Part shown: positions 1 through 10,746 of the stretch, one piece after another
How positions within the stretch are numbered: position 1 is the first letter of the stretch
How the letters are laid out: every line of letters begins with the position of its first letter
Source: Dermacentor variabilis
Lineage: Eukaryota > Arthropoda > Arachnida > Ixodida > Ixodidae
Length of the DNA: 64,000 bases
Assembly: GCF_050947875.1 (NCBI RefSeq)
Contig: NW_027460403.1
Location: forward strand, 22,251 to 86,250
Direction: 5' to 3'
Notes under the pieces: model-generated
What the model was told of the DNA's origin: nothing
Seen by the model: only the letters and a program-made list of their open reading frames with translations
Databases searched by the model: none
Program-made: the position numbers and the translations under genes

Positions 1-14
1 ACCACACGATATGC

Positions 15-22
15 ATGCAAAT
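15..22 (+). other. ATGCAAAT octamer, repeated in nearly every monomer
   Basis: The eight bases ATGCAAAT sit just after the TGCATGC palindrome. They match the octamer bound by POU-domain factors in animals. Recurring at 179-bp spacing, the match would give several hundred copies here. It may be chance; the AATCGTGC variant leaves the octamer itself intact. Confidence 0.5.
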
Positions 23-37
23 GGTGCTTTTGGCAGA

Positions 38-48
38 ACGCGCGCGTG
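38..48 (+). other. Alternating purine-pyrimidine tract (CG-rich)
   Basis: ACGCGCGCGTG is an 11-base strictly alternating tract with four consecutive CpG steps, the kind of sequence able to adopt Z-DNA under negative supercoiling. It recurs in nearly every monomer. Variants include ACGCGAGCGTG (26.35, 49.79 and 55.51 kb) and GCGCGCGCGG (8.28, 10.60, 27.07 and 56.23 kb). Confidence 0.7.
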
Positions 49-60
49 GATTTCTACCAA

Positions 61-120
61 ACGACGTGAAAAGCATGCCGATGCTGCTCTTTTTAGCACC
101 CGCACATGGATTTGTGCCAA
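61..120 (+). repeat. Second ~60-bp sub-unit of the monomer
   Basis: GCATGC and ATG occur at the same internal positions as in the flanking sub-units. This sub-unit carries the clearest array-wide haplotype split. One form has TAGCACCCGCAC followed by CCAAAACGCG, and the other has TAACATCCGCAC followed by CCAAAGCGCG. The two sites usually change together. Confidence 0.88.
102..117 (+). other. Short perfect hairpin potential
   Basis: GCACA at 102-106 and TGTGC at 113-117 are perfect inverted complements separated by six bases. The arms are kept in both major haplotypes of the second sub-unit. Confidence 0.6.
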
Positions 121-130
121 AACGCGTTTT
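119..130 (+). other. 12-bp perfect palindrome AAAACGCGTTTT
   Basis: This self-complementary stretch straddles the junction of the second and third sub-units. It is intact in monomers of the AAAACG haplotype and broken in the AAAGCG haplotype, so its presence alternates along the array with monomer type. Confidence 0.75.
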
Positions 131-179
131 TAGCATGCGCATGCATCTTTTGGTAGACGCGGACGCACTTTTCTGCAAA
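121..179 (+). repeat. Third ~60-bp sub-unit of the monomer
   Basis: It aligns to the first sub-unit at about 38 of 59 positions (64%) with one one-base gap, and to the second at about 35 of 59. The block CTTTTGG followed by T or C and AGA is shared with the first sub-unit. GCATGC and ATG are in register with the other two. One base shorter than the others, it makes the monomer 179 rather than 180 bp. Confidence 0.85.
133..146 (+). other. Alternating purine-pyrimidine tract and 12-bp palindrome
   Basis: GCATGCGCATGCAT alternates purine and pyrimidine over 14 bases, and its first 12 bases are a perfect palindrome. A common variant with GCAC in place of GCGC keeps the alternation but breaks the palindrome. 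Another tract of this kind, ATATGCATGCA, lies at 9-19 of the monomer. Confidence 0.7.
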
Positions 180-509
180 ACCACACGATATGCATGCAAA
201 TGGTGCTTTTGGCAGAACGCGCGCGTGGATTTCTACCAAACGACGTGAAAAGCATGCCGATGCTGCTCTTTTTAACATCCGCACATGGATTTGTGCCAAA
301 GCGCGTTTTAAGCATGCGCATGCATCTTTTGGTAGACGCGGACGCAGTTTTCTGCAAAACCACACGATAGGCATGCAAATGGTGCTTTTGGCAGAACACG
401 TGCGTGGATTTCTACCAAACGACGTGAAAAGCATGCCGATGCTGCTCTTTTTAGCACCCGCACATGGATTTGTGCCAAAACGCGTTTTAAGCATGCACAT
501 GCATCTTTT

Positions 510-1975
510 GGTAGACGCGGACGCAGTTTTCTGCAAAACCACACGATATGCATGCAAATGGTGCTTTTGGCAGAACGCGCGCGTGGATTTCTACCAAACG
601 ACGTGAAAAGCATGCCGATGCTGCTCTTTTTAGCACCCGCACATAGATTTGTGCCAAAACGCGTTTTAAGCATGCGCATGCATCTTTTGGTAGACGCGGA
701 CGCAGTTTTCTGCAAAACCACACGATATGCATGCAAATGGTGCTTTTGGCAGAACGCGCGCGTGGATTTCTACCAAACGACGTGAAAAGCATGCCGATGC
801 TGCTCTTTTTAGCACCCGCACATGGATTTGTGCCAAAACGCGTTTTAAGCATGCACATGCATCTTTTGGTAGACGCGGACGCAGTTTTCTGCAAAACCAC
901 ACGATATGCATGCAAATGGTGCTTTTGGCAGAACGCGCGCGTGGATTTCTACCAAACGACGTGAAAAGCATGCCGATGCTGCTCTTTTTAGCACCCGCAC
1001 ATGGATTTGTGCCAAAACGCGTTTTAAGCATGCGCATGCATCTTTTGGTAGACGCGGACGCAGTTTTCTGCAAAACCACACGATATGCATGCAAATGGTG
1101 CTTTTGGCAGAACGCGCGCGTGGATTTCTACCAAACGACGTGAAAAGCATGCCGATGCGCTCTTTTTAGCACCCGCACATGGATTTGTGCCAAAACGCGT
1201 TTTTAGCATGCGCATGCATCTTTTGGTAGACGCGGACGCAGTTTTCTGCAAAACCACACGATATGCATGCAAATGGTGCTTTTGGCAGAACGCGCGCGTG
1301 GATTTCTACCAAACGACGTGAAAAGCATGCCGATGCTGCTCTTTTTAGCACCCGCACATGGATTTGTGCCAAAACGCGTTTTAAGCATGCGCATGCATCT
1401 TTTGGTAGACGCGGACGCAGTTTTCTGCAAAACCACACGATATGCATGCAAATGGTGGTTTTGGCAGAACGCGCGCGTGGATTTCTACCAAACGACGTGA
1501 AAAGCATGCCGATGCTGCTCTTTTTAACATCCGCACATGGATTTGTGCCAAAGCGCGTTTTAAGCATGCGCATGCATCTTTTGGTAGACGCGGACGCAGT
1601 TTTCTGCAAAACCACACGATAGGCATGCAAATGGTGCTTTTGGCAGAACGCGCGCGTGGATTTCTACCAAACGACGTGAAAAGCATGCCGATGCTGCTCT
1701 TTTTAGCACCCGCACATGGATTTGTGCCAAAACGCGTTTTTAGCATGCACATGCATCTTTTGGTAGACGCGGACGCAGTTTTCTGCAAAACCACACGATA
1801 GGCATGTTAATGGTGCTTTTGGCAGAACGCGCGCGTGCATTTCTACCAAACAACGTGAAAAGCATGCCGATGCTGCTCTTTTTAACATCCGCACATGGAT
1901 TTGTGCCAAAGCGCGTTTTAAGCATGCGCATGCATCTTTTGGTAGACGCGGACGCAGTTTTCTGCAAAACCACAC
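510..1975 (+). repeat. Block A, copy 1 (about 8 monomers)
   Basis: An ordered run of variants defines this block: CATAGATTT near 642, a one-base deletion giving GATGCGCTC near 1158, GGTGGTTTT near 1455, and GCATGTTAATGG near 1801 followed by GTGCATTTC. The same run recurs at 38.09-39.56 kb at an offset of 37,582 bp, including the one-base deletion, so the two descend from one segment. Shorter relatives lie at 53.3-54.4 and 58.5-59.6 kb. Confidence 0.9.
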
Positions 1976-4900
1976 GATATGCATGCAAATGGTGCTTTTG
2001 GCAGAACGCGCGCGTGGATTTCTACCAAACGACGTGAAAAGCATGCCGATGCTGCTCTTTTTAGCATCCGCACATGGATTTGTGCGAAAGCGCGTTTTAA
2101 GCATGCGCATGCATCTTTTGGTAGACGCGGACGCAGTTTTCTGCAAAACCACACGATAGGCATGCAAATGGTGCTTTTGGCAGAACGCGCGCGTGGATTT
2201 CTACCAAACAACGTGAAAAGCATGCCGATGCTGCTCTTTTTAACATCCGCACATGGATTTGTGCCAAAGCGCGTTTTAAGCATGCGCATGCATCTTTTGG
2301 TAGACGCGGACGCAGTTTTCTGCAAAACCACACGATATGCATGCAAATGGTGCTTTTGGCAGAACGCGCGCGTGGATTTCTACCAAACGACGTGAAAAGC
2401 ATGCCGATGCTGCTCTTTTTAACATCCGCACATGGATTTGTGCCAAAGCGCGTTTTAAGCATGCGCATGCATCTTTTGGTAGACGCGGACGCAGTTTTCT
2501 GCAAAACCACACGATAGGCATGCAAATGGTGCTTTTGGCACAACGCGCGCTTGGATTTCTACCAAACGACGTGAAAAGCATGCCGATGCTGCTCTTTTTA
2601 GCACCCGCACATGGATTTGTGCCAAAACGCGTTTTTCAGCATGCACATGCATCTTTTGGTAGACGCGGACGCAGTTTTCTGCAAAACCACACGATATGCA
2701 TGCAAATCGTGCTTTTGGCAGAACGCGCGCGTGGATTTCTACCAAACGACGTGAAAAGCATGCCGATGCTGCTCTTTTTAACATCCGCACATGGATTTGT
2801 GCCAAAGCACGTTTTAAGCATGCGCATGCATCTTTTGGTAGACGCGGACGCAGATTTCTGCAAAACCACACGATATGCATGCAAATGGTGCTTTTGGCAG
2901 AACGCGCGCGTGGATTTCTACCAAACGACGTGAAAAGCATGCCCATGCTGCTCTTTTTAGCACCCGCACATGGATTTGTGCCAAAACGCGTTTTAAGCAT
3001 GCGCATGCATCTTTTGGTAGACGCGGACGCAGTTTTCTGCAAAACCACACGATAGGCAGGCAAATGGTGCTTTTGGCAGAACGCGCGCGTGGATTTCTAC
3101 CAAACGACGTGAAAAGCATGCCGATGCTGCTCTTTTTAGCACCCGCACATGGATTTGTGCCAAAGCGCGTTTTAAGCATGCGCATGCATCTTTTGGTAGA
3201 CGCGGACGCAGTTTTCTGCAAAACCACACGATAGGCATGCAAATGGTGCTTTTGGCAGAACGCGCGCGTGGATTTCTACCAAACGACGTGAAAAGCATGC
3301 CGATGCTGCTCTTTTTAGCACCCGCACATGGATTTGTGCCAAAACGCGTTTTTAGCATGCGCATGCATCTTTTGGTAGACGTGGACGCAGTTTTCTGCAA
3401 AACCACACGATATGCATGCAAATGGTGCTTTTGGCACAACGCGCGCGTGGATTTCTACCAAACGACGTGAAAAGCATGCCGACGCTGCTCTTTTTAGCAC
3501 CCGCACATGGATTTGTGCCAAAACGCGTTTTAAGCATGCGCATGCATCTTTTGGTAGACGCGGACGCAGTTTTCTGCAAAACCACACGATATGCATGCAA
3601 ATGGTGCTTTTGGCAGAACGCGCGCGTGGATTTCTACCAAACGACGTGAAAAGCATGCCGATGCTGCTCTTTTTAGCACCCGCACATGGATTTGTGCCAA
3701 AACGCGTTTTTAGCATGCGCATGCATCTTTTGGTAGACGCGGACGCACTTTTCTGCAAAACCACACGATATGCATGCAAATGGTGCTTTTGGCAGAACGC
3801 GCGCGTGGATTTCTACCAAACGACGTGAAAAGCATGCCGATGCTGCTCTTTTTAGCATCCGCACATGGATTTGTGCGAAAGCGCGTTTTAAGCATGCGCA
3901 TGCATCTTTTGGTAGACGCGGACGCAGTTTTCTGCAAAACCACACGATAGGCATGCAAATGGTGCTTTTGGCAGAACGCGCGCGTGGATTTCTACCAAAC
4001 AACGTGAAAAGCATGCCGATGCTGCTCTTTTTAGCACCCGAACATGGATTTGTGCCAAAACGCGTTTTTAGCATGCACATGCATCTTTTGGTAGACGCGG
4101 ACGCAGTTTTCTGCAAAACCACACGATATGCATGCAAATGGTGCTTTTGGCACAACGCGCGCGTGGATTTCTACCAAACGACGTGAAAAGCATGCCGATG
4201 CTGCTCTTTTTAGCACCCGCACATGGATTTGTGCCAAAACGCGTTTTAAGCATGCGCATGCATATTTTGGTAGACGCGGACGCAGTTTTCTGCAAAACCA
4301 CACGATATGCATGCAAATGGTGCTTTTGGCAGAACGCGCGCGTGGATTTCTACCAAACGACGTGAAAAGCATGCCGATGCTGCTCTTTTTAGCACCCGCA
4401 CATGGATTTGTGACAAAACGCGTTTTTAGCATGCGCATGCATCTTTTGGTAGACGCGGACGCAGTTTTCTGCAAAACCACACGATATGCATGCAAATGGT
4501 GCTTTTGGCTGAACGCGCGCGTGGATTTCTACCAAACGACGTGAAAAGCATGCCGATGCTGCTCTTTTTAGCATCCGCACATGGATTTGTGCCAAAGCGC
4601 GTTTTAAGCATGCGCATGCATCTTTTGGTAGACGCGGACGCAGTTTTCTACAAAACCACACGATAGGCATGCAAATGGTGCTTTTGGCAGAACGCGCGCG
4701 TGGATTTCTACCAAACGACGTGAAAAGCATGCCGATGCTGCACTTTTTAACATCCGCACATGGATTTGTGCCAAAGCGCGTTTTAAGCATGCGCATGCAT
4801 CTTTTGGTAGACGCGGACGCAGTTTTCTGCAAAACCACACGATAGGCATGCAAATGGTGCTTTTGGCAGAACGCGCGCGTGGATTTCTACCAAACAACGT

Positions 4901-6094
4901 GAAAAGCATGCCGATGCTGCATTTTTTAACATCCGCACATGGATTTGTGCCAAAGCGCGTTTTAAGCATGCGCATGCATCTTTTGGTAGACGCGGACGCA
5001 GTTTTCTGCAAAACCACACGATATGCATGCAAATGGTGCTTTTGGCAGAACGCGCGCGTGGATTTCTACCAAACGACGTGAAAAGCATGCCGATGCTGCT
5101 CTTTTTAACATCCGCACATGGATTTGTGCCAAAGCGCGTTTTAAGCATGCGCATGCATCTTTTGGTAGACGCGGACGCAGTTTTCTGCAAAACCACACGA
5201 TAGGCATGCAAATGGTGCTTTTGGCAGAACGCGCGCTGGATTTCTACCAAACGACGTGAAAAGCATGCCGATGCTGCTCTTTTTAACATCCGCACATGCA
5301 TTTGTGCCAAAACGCGTTTTTAGCATGCACATGCATCTTTTGGTAGACGCGGACGCAGTTTTCTGCAAAACCACACGATATGCATGCAAATCGTGCTTTT
5401 GGCAGAACGCGCGCGTGGATTTCTACCAAACGACGTGAAAAGCATGCCGATGCTGCTCTTTTTAACATCCGCACATGGATTTGTGCCAAAGCGCGTTTTA
5501 AGCATGCGCATGCATCTTTTGGTAGACGCGGACGCAGTTTTCTGGAAAACCACACGATAGGCATGCAAATGGTGCTTTTGGCAGAACGCGCGCGTGGATT
5601 TCTACCAAACGACGTGAAAAGCATGCCGATGCTGCTCTTTTTAGCACCCGCACATGGATTTGTGCCAAAACGCGTTTTTAGCATGCACATGCATCTTTTG
5701 GTAGACGCGGACGCAGTTTTCTGCAAAACCACACGATATGCATGCAAATCGTGCTTTTGGCAGAACGCGCGCGTGGATTTCTACCAAACGACGTGAAAAG
5801 CATGCCGATGCTGCTCTTTTTAACATCCGCACATGGATTTGTGCCAAAGCGCGTTTTAAGCATGCGCATGCATCTTTTGGTAGACGCGGACGCAGATTCC
5901 TGCAAAACCACACGATATGCATGCAAATGGTGCTTTTGGCAGAACGCGCGCGTGGATTTCTACCAAACGACGTGAAAAGCATGTCCATGCTGCTCTTTTT
6001 AGCACCCGCACATGGATTTGTGCCAAAACGCGTTTTTAGCATGCGCATGCACCTTTGGTAGACGCGGACGCAGTTTTCTGCAAAACCACACGAT
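1976..6094 (+). repeat. Mixed monomers between block A and the 13-monomer repeat
   Basis: About 23 monomers of several types, with no gene. Features include a one-base insertion (GTTTTTCAGC near 2636), monomers with GCACAACGCG near 2540, 3436 and 4151, GCCGACGCTG near 3479, GCAGGC near 3056, and CATATTTTGG near 4261. One-base deletions occur near 5236 and 6053. Several of these types reappear in blocks C and E, so this stretch is part of the same variant pool. Confidence 0.88.
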
Positions 6095-8420
6095 ATGCAT
6101 GCAAATGGTGCTTTTGGCAGAACGCGCGCGTGGATTTCTACCAAACGACGTGAAAAGCATGCCGATGCTGCTCTTTTTAGCATCCGCACATGGATTTGTG
6201 CCAAAGCGCGTTTTAAGCATGCGCATGCATATTTTGGTAGACGCGGACGCAGTTTTCTGCAAAACCACACGATAGGCATGCAAATGGTGCTTTTGGCAGA
6301 ACGCGCGCGTGGATTTCTACCAAACGACGTGAAAAGCATGCCGATGCTGCACTTTTTAACATCCGCACATGGATTTGTGCCAAAGCGCGTTTTAAGCATG
6401 CGCATGCATCTTTTGGTAGACGCGGACGCAGTTTTCTGCAAAACCACACGATAGGCATGCAAATGGTGCTTTTGGCAGAACGCGCGCGTGGATTTCTACC
6501 AAACAACGTGAAAAGCATGCCGATGCTGCATTTTTAACATCCGCACATGGATTTGTGCCAAAGCGCGTTTTAAGCATGCGCATGTATCTTTTGGTAGACG
6601 CGGACGCAGTTTTCTGCAAAACCACACGATATACATGCAAATGGTGCTTTTGGCAGAACGCGCGCGTGGATTTCTACCAAACGACGTGAAAAGCATGCCG
6701 ATGCTGCTCTTTTTAACATCCGCACATGGATTTGTGCCAAAGCGCGTTTTAAGCATGCGCATGCATCTTTTGGTAGACGCGGACGCAGTTTTCTGCAAAA
6801 CCACACGATAGGCATGCAAATGGTGCTTTTGGCAGAACGCGCGCGTGGATTTCTACCAAACGACGTGAAAAGCATGCCGATGCTGCTCTTTTTAGCACCC
6901 GCACATGGATTTGTGCCAAAACGCGTTTTTAGCATGCACATGCATCTTTTGGTAGACGCGGACGCAGTTTTCTGCAAAACCACACGATATGCATGCAAAT
7001 CGTGCTTTTGGCAGAACGCGCGCGTGGATTTCTACTAAACGACGTGAAAAGCATGCCGATGCTGCTCTTTTTAACATCCGCACATGGATTTGTGCCAAAG
7101 CGCGTTTTAAGCATGCGCATGCATCTTTTGGTAGACGCGGACGCAGATTCCTGCAAAACCACACGATATGCATGCAAATGGTGCTTTTGGCAGAACGCGC
7201 GCGTGGATTTCTACCAAACGACGTGAAAAGCATGCCCATGCTGCTCTTTTTAGCACCCGCACATGGACTTGTGCCAAAACGCGTTTTAAGCATGCGCATG
7301 CATCTTTTGGTAGACGCGGACGCAGTTTTCTGCAAAGCCACACGATAGGCATGCAAATGGTGCTTTTGGCAGAACGCGCGCGTGGATTTCTACCAAACGA
7401 CGTGAAAAGCATGCCGATGCTGCTCTTTTTAGCACCCGCACATGGATTTGTGCCAAAACGCGTTTTAAGCATGCGCATGCATCTTTTGGTAGACGCGGAC
7501 GCAGTTTTCTGCAAAACCACACGATATGCATGCAAATGGTGCTTTTGGCAGAACGCGCGCGTGGATTTCTACCAAACGACGTGAAAAGCATGCCGATGCT
7601 GCTCTTTTTAGCACCCGCACATGGATTTGTGCCAAAACGCGTTTTAAGCATGCGCATGCATCTTTTGGTAGACGCGGACGCAGTTTTCTGCAAAACCACA
7701 CGATATGCATGCAAATGGTGCTTTTGGCAGAACGCGCGCGTGGATTTCTACCAAACGACGTGAAAAGCATGCCGATGCTGCTCTTTTTAACATCCGCACA
7801 TGGATTTGTGCCAAAGCGCGTTTTAAGCATGCGCATGCATCTTTTGGTAGACGCGGACGCAGTTTTCTGCAAAACCACACGATAGGCATGCAAATGGTGC
7901 TTTTGGCAGAACGCGCGCGTGGATTTCTACCAAACGACATGAAAAGCATGCCGATGCTGCTCTTTTTAACATCCGCACATGGATTTGTGCCAAAGCGCGT
8001 TTTAAGCATGCGCATGCATCTTTTGGTAGACGCGGACGCAGTTTTCTGCAAAACCACACGATAGGCATGCAAATGGTGCTTTTGGCAGAACGCGCGCGTG
8101 GATTTCTACCAAACGACGTGAAAAGCATGCCGATGCTGCTCTTTTTAACATCCGCACATGGATTTGTGCCAAAGCGCGTTTTAAGCATGCGCATGCATCT
8201 TTTGGTAGACGCGGACGCAGTTTTCTGCAAAACCACACGATAGGCATGCAAATGGTGCTTTTGGCAGAACGCGCGCGCGGATTTCTACCAAATGACGTGA
8301 AAAGCATGCCGATGCTGCTCTTTTTAGCACCCGCACATGGATTTGTGCCAAAACGCGTTTTTAGCATGCACATGCATCTTTTGGTAGACGCGGACGCAGT
8401 TTTCTGCAAAACCACACAAT
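6095..8420 (+). repeat. 13-monomer higher-order repeat, copy 1 (contains block B1)
   Basis: This 2,326-bp segment is 13 monomers less one base, and is followed directly by a near-identical second copy at exactly that offset. Markers in order are CATATTTTGG (6231), TGCACTTTTTAAC, TTCTACTAAACG (7033), GATTCCTGC (7145), GGACTTGTGCC (7267), GCAAAGCC (7335), GACATGAAAAG (7937) and GCGCGCGCGG with CAAATGACG (8277-8294). I noticed only about eight differences between the copies. Confidence 0.93.
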
Positions 8421-10746
8421 AGGCATGCAAATGGTGCTTTTGGCAGAACGCGCGCGTGGATTTCTACCAAACGACGTGAAAAGCATGCCGATGCTGCTCT
8501 TTTTAGCATCCGCACATGGATTTGTGCCAAAGCGCGTTTTAAGCATGCGCATGCATATTTTGGTAGACGCGGACGCAGTTTTCTGCAAAACCACACGATA
8601 GGCATGCAAATGGTGCTTTTGGCAGAACGCGCGCGTGGATTTCTACCAAACGACGTGAAAAGCATGCCGATGCTGCACTTTTTAACATCCGCACATGGAT
8701 TTGTGCCAAAGCGCGTTTTAAGCATGCGCATGCATCTTTTGGTAGACGCGGACGCAGTTTTCTGCAAAACCACACGATAGGCATGCAAATGGTGCTTTTG
8801 GCAGAACGCGCGCGTGGATTTCTACCAAACAACGTGAAAAGCATGCGATGCTGCATTTTTTAACATCCGCACATGGATTTGTGCCAAAGCGCGTTTTAAG
8901 CATGCGCATGCATCTTTTGGTAGACGCGGACGCAGTTTTCTGCAAAACCACACGATATACATGCAAATGGTGCTTTTGGCAGAACGCGCGCGTGGATTTC
9001 TACCAAACGACGTGAAAAGCATGCCGATGCTGCTCTTTTTAACATCCGCACATGGATTTGTGCCAAAGCGCGTTTTAAGCATGCGCATGCATCTTTTGGT
9101 AGACGCGGACGCAGTTTTCTGCAAAACCACACGATAGGTATGCAAATGGTGCTTTTGGCAGAACGCGCGCGTGGATTTCTACCAAACGACGTGAAAAGCA
9201 TGCCGATGCTGCTCTTTTTAGCACCCGCACATGGATTTGTGCCAAAACGCGTTTTTAGCATGCACATGCATCTTTTGGTAGACGCGGACGCAGTTTTCTG
9301 CAAAACCACACGCTATGCATGCAAATCGTGCTTTTGGCAGAACGCGCGCGTGGATTTCTACTAAACGACGTGAAAAGCATGCCGATGCTGCTCTTTTTAA
9401 CATCCGCACATGGATTTGTGCCAAAGCGCGTTTTAAGCATGCGCATGCATCTTTTGGTAGACGCGGACGCAGATTCCTGCAAAACCACACGATATGCATG
9501 CAAATGGTGCTTTTGGCAGAACGCGCGCGTGGATTTCTACCAAACGACGTGAAAAGCATGCCAATGCTGCTCTTTTTAGCACCCGCACATGGACTTGTGC
9601 CAAAACGCGTTTTAAGCATGCGCATGCATCTTTTGGTAGACGCGGACGCAGTTTTCTGCAAAGCCACACGATAGGCATGCAAATGGTGCTTTTGGCAGAA
9701 CGCGCGCGTGGATTTCTACCAAACGACGTGAAAAGCATGCCGATGCTGCTCTTTTTAGCACCCGCACATGGATTTGTGCCAAAACGCGTTTTAAGCATGC
9801 GCATGCATCTTTTGGTAGACGCGGACGCAGTTTTCTGCAAAACCACACAATATGCATGCAAATGGTGCTTTTGGCAGAACGCGCGCGTGGATTTCTACCA
9901 AACGACGTGAAAAGCATGCCGATGCTGCTCTTTTTAGCACCCGCACATGGATTTGTGCCAAAACGCGTTTTAAGCATGCGCATGCATCTTTTGGTAGACG
10001 CGGACGCAGTTTTCTGCAAAACCACACGATATGCATGCAAATGGTGCTTTTGGCAGAACGCGCGCGTGGATTTCTACCAAACGACGTGAAAAGCATGCCG
10101 ATGCTGCTCTTTTTAACATCCGCACATGGATTTGTGCCAAAGCGCGTTTTAAGCATGCGCATGCATCTTTTGGTAGACGCGGACGCAGTTTTCTGCAAAA
10201 CCACACGATAGGCATGCAAATGGTGCTTTTGGCAGAACGCGCGCGTGGATTTCTACCAAACGACATGAAAAGCATGCCGATGCTGCTCTTTTTAACATCC
10301 GCACATGGATTTGTGCCAAAGCGCGTTTTAAGCATGCGCATGCATCTTTTGGTAGACGCGGACGCAGTTTTCTGCAAAACCACACGATAGGCATGCAAAT
10401 GGTGCTTTTGGCAGAACGCGCGCGTGGATTTCTACCAAACGACGTGAAAAGCATGCCGATGCTGCTCTTTTTAACATCCGCACATGGATTTGTGCCAAAG
10501 CGCGTTTTAAGCATGCGCATGCATCTTTTGGTAGACGCGGACGCAGTTTTCTGCAAAACCACACGATAGGCATGCAAATGGTGCTTTTGGCAGAACGCGC
10601 GCGCGGATTTCTACCAAATGACGTGAAAAGCATGCCGATGCTGCTCTTTTTAGCACCCGCACATGGATTTGTGCCAAAACGCGTTTTTAGCATGCACATG
10701 CATCTTTTGGTAGACGCGGACGCAGTTTTCTGCAAAACCACACGAT
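8421..10746 (+). repeat. 13-monomer higher-order repeat, copy 2 (contains block B2)
   Basis: It repeats the preceding 2,326 bp marker for marker: TTCTACTAAACG at about 9359, GATTCCTGC at 9471, GGACTTGTGCC at 9593, GCAAAGCC at 9661, GACATGAAAAG at 10263 and CAAATGACG near 10613. Private changes include CACAATA (about 8407 and 9847), GGTATGC (9137), CGCTATGC (9311) and a one-base deletion giving CATGCGATG (about 8846). Confidence 0.93.

Larger units (their letters stand above)
1..60 (+). repeat. First ~60-bp sub-unit of the monomer
   Basis: Laid column by column against bases 61-120 with no gap, 42 of 60 positions are identical (70%), far above the roughly 25% expected by chance. It shares GCATGC at internal positions 13-18 and ATG at 21-23 with both other sub-units, and ends in CCAA like the second. 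It also carries the CG-alternating tract at 38-48. Confidence 0.9.
1..179 (+). repeat. Representative satellite monomer (first complete copy)
   Basis: This copy has 45 C and 43 G in 179 bp (49% GC) and 15 CpG dinucleotides. It is built from three consecutive related units of 60, 60 and 59 bp. Main variable sites across the array are: T or G at 12 (ATATGC or ATAGGC), G or C at 24 (AATGGTGC or AATCGTGC), GACG, AACG or GACA at 62-66, GCACCC, ACATCC or GCATCC near 96-101, AAAACG or AAAGCG near 119-124, GCGC or GCAC near 137-140, and G or C with TTTT or ATTT near 168-169. The start is arbitrary, chosen at the first base of the window. Confidence 0.97.
1..509 (+). repeat. Left-end monomers before block A
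   Basis: These are about 2.8 monomers of mixed type: the first has CACTTTT in its third sub-unit, the second is of the ACATCC/AAAGCG type, and the third carries GAACACGTGCG. No gene or unique sequence is present. The array continues beyond the left edge. Confidence 0.9.

Noticed and set aside
1..179. CENP-B box
   Set aside because: The closest stretch, on the minus strand around GTCGTTTGGTAGAAATCC, lacks the essential TTCG start and the CGGG core.
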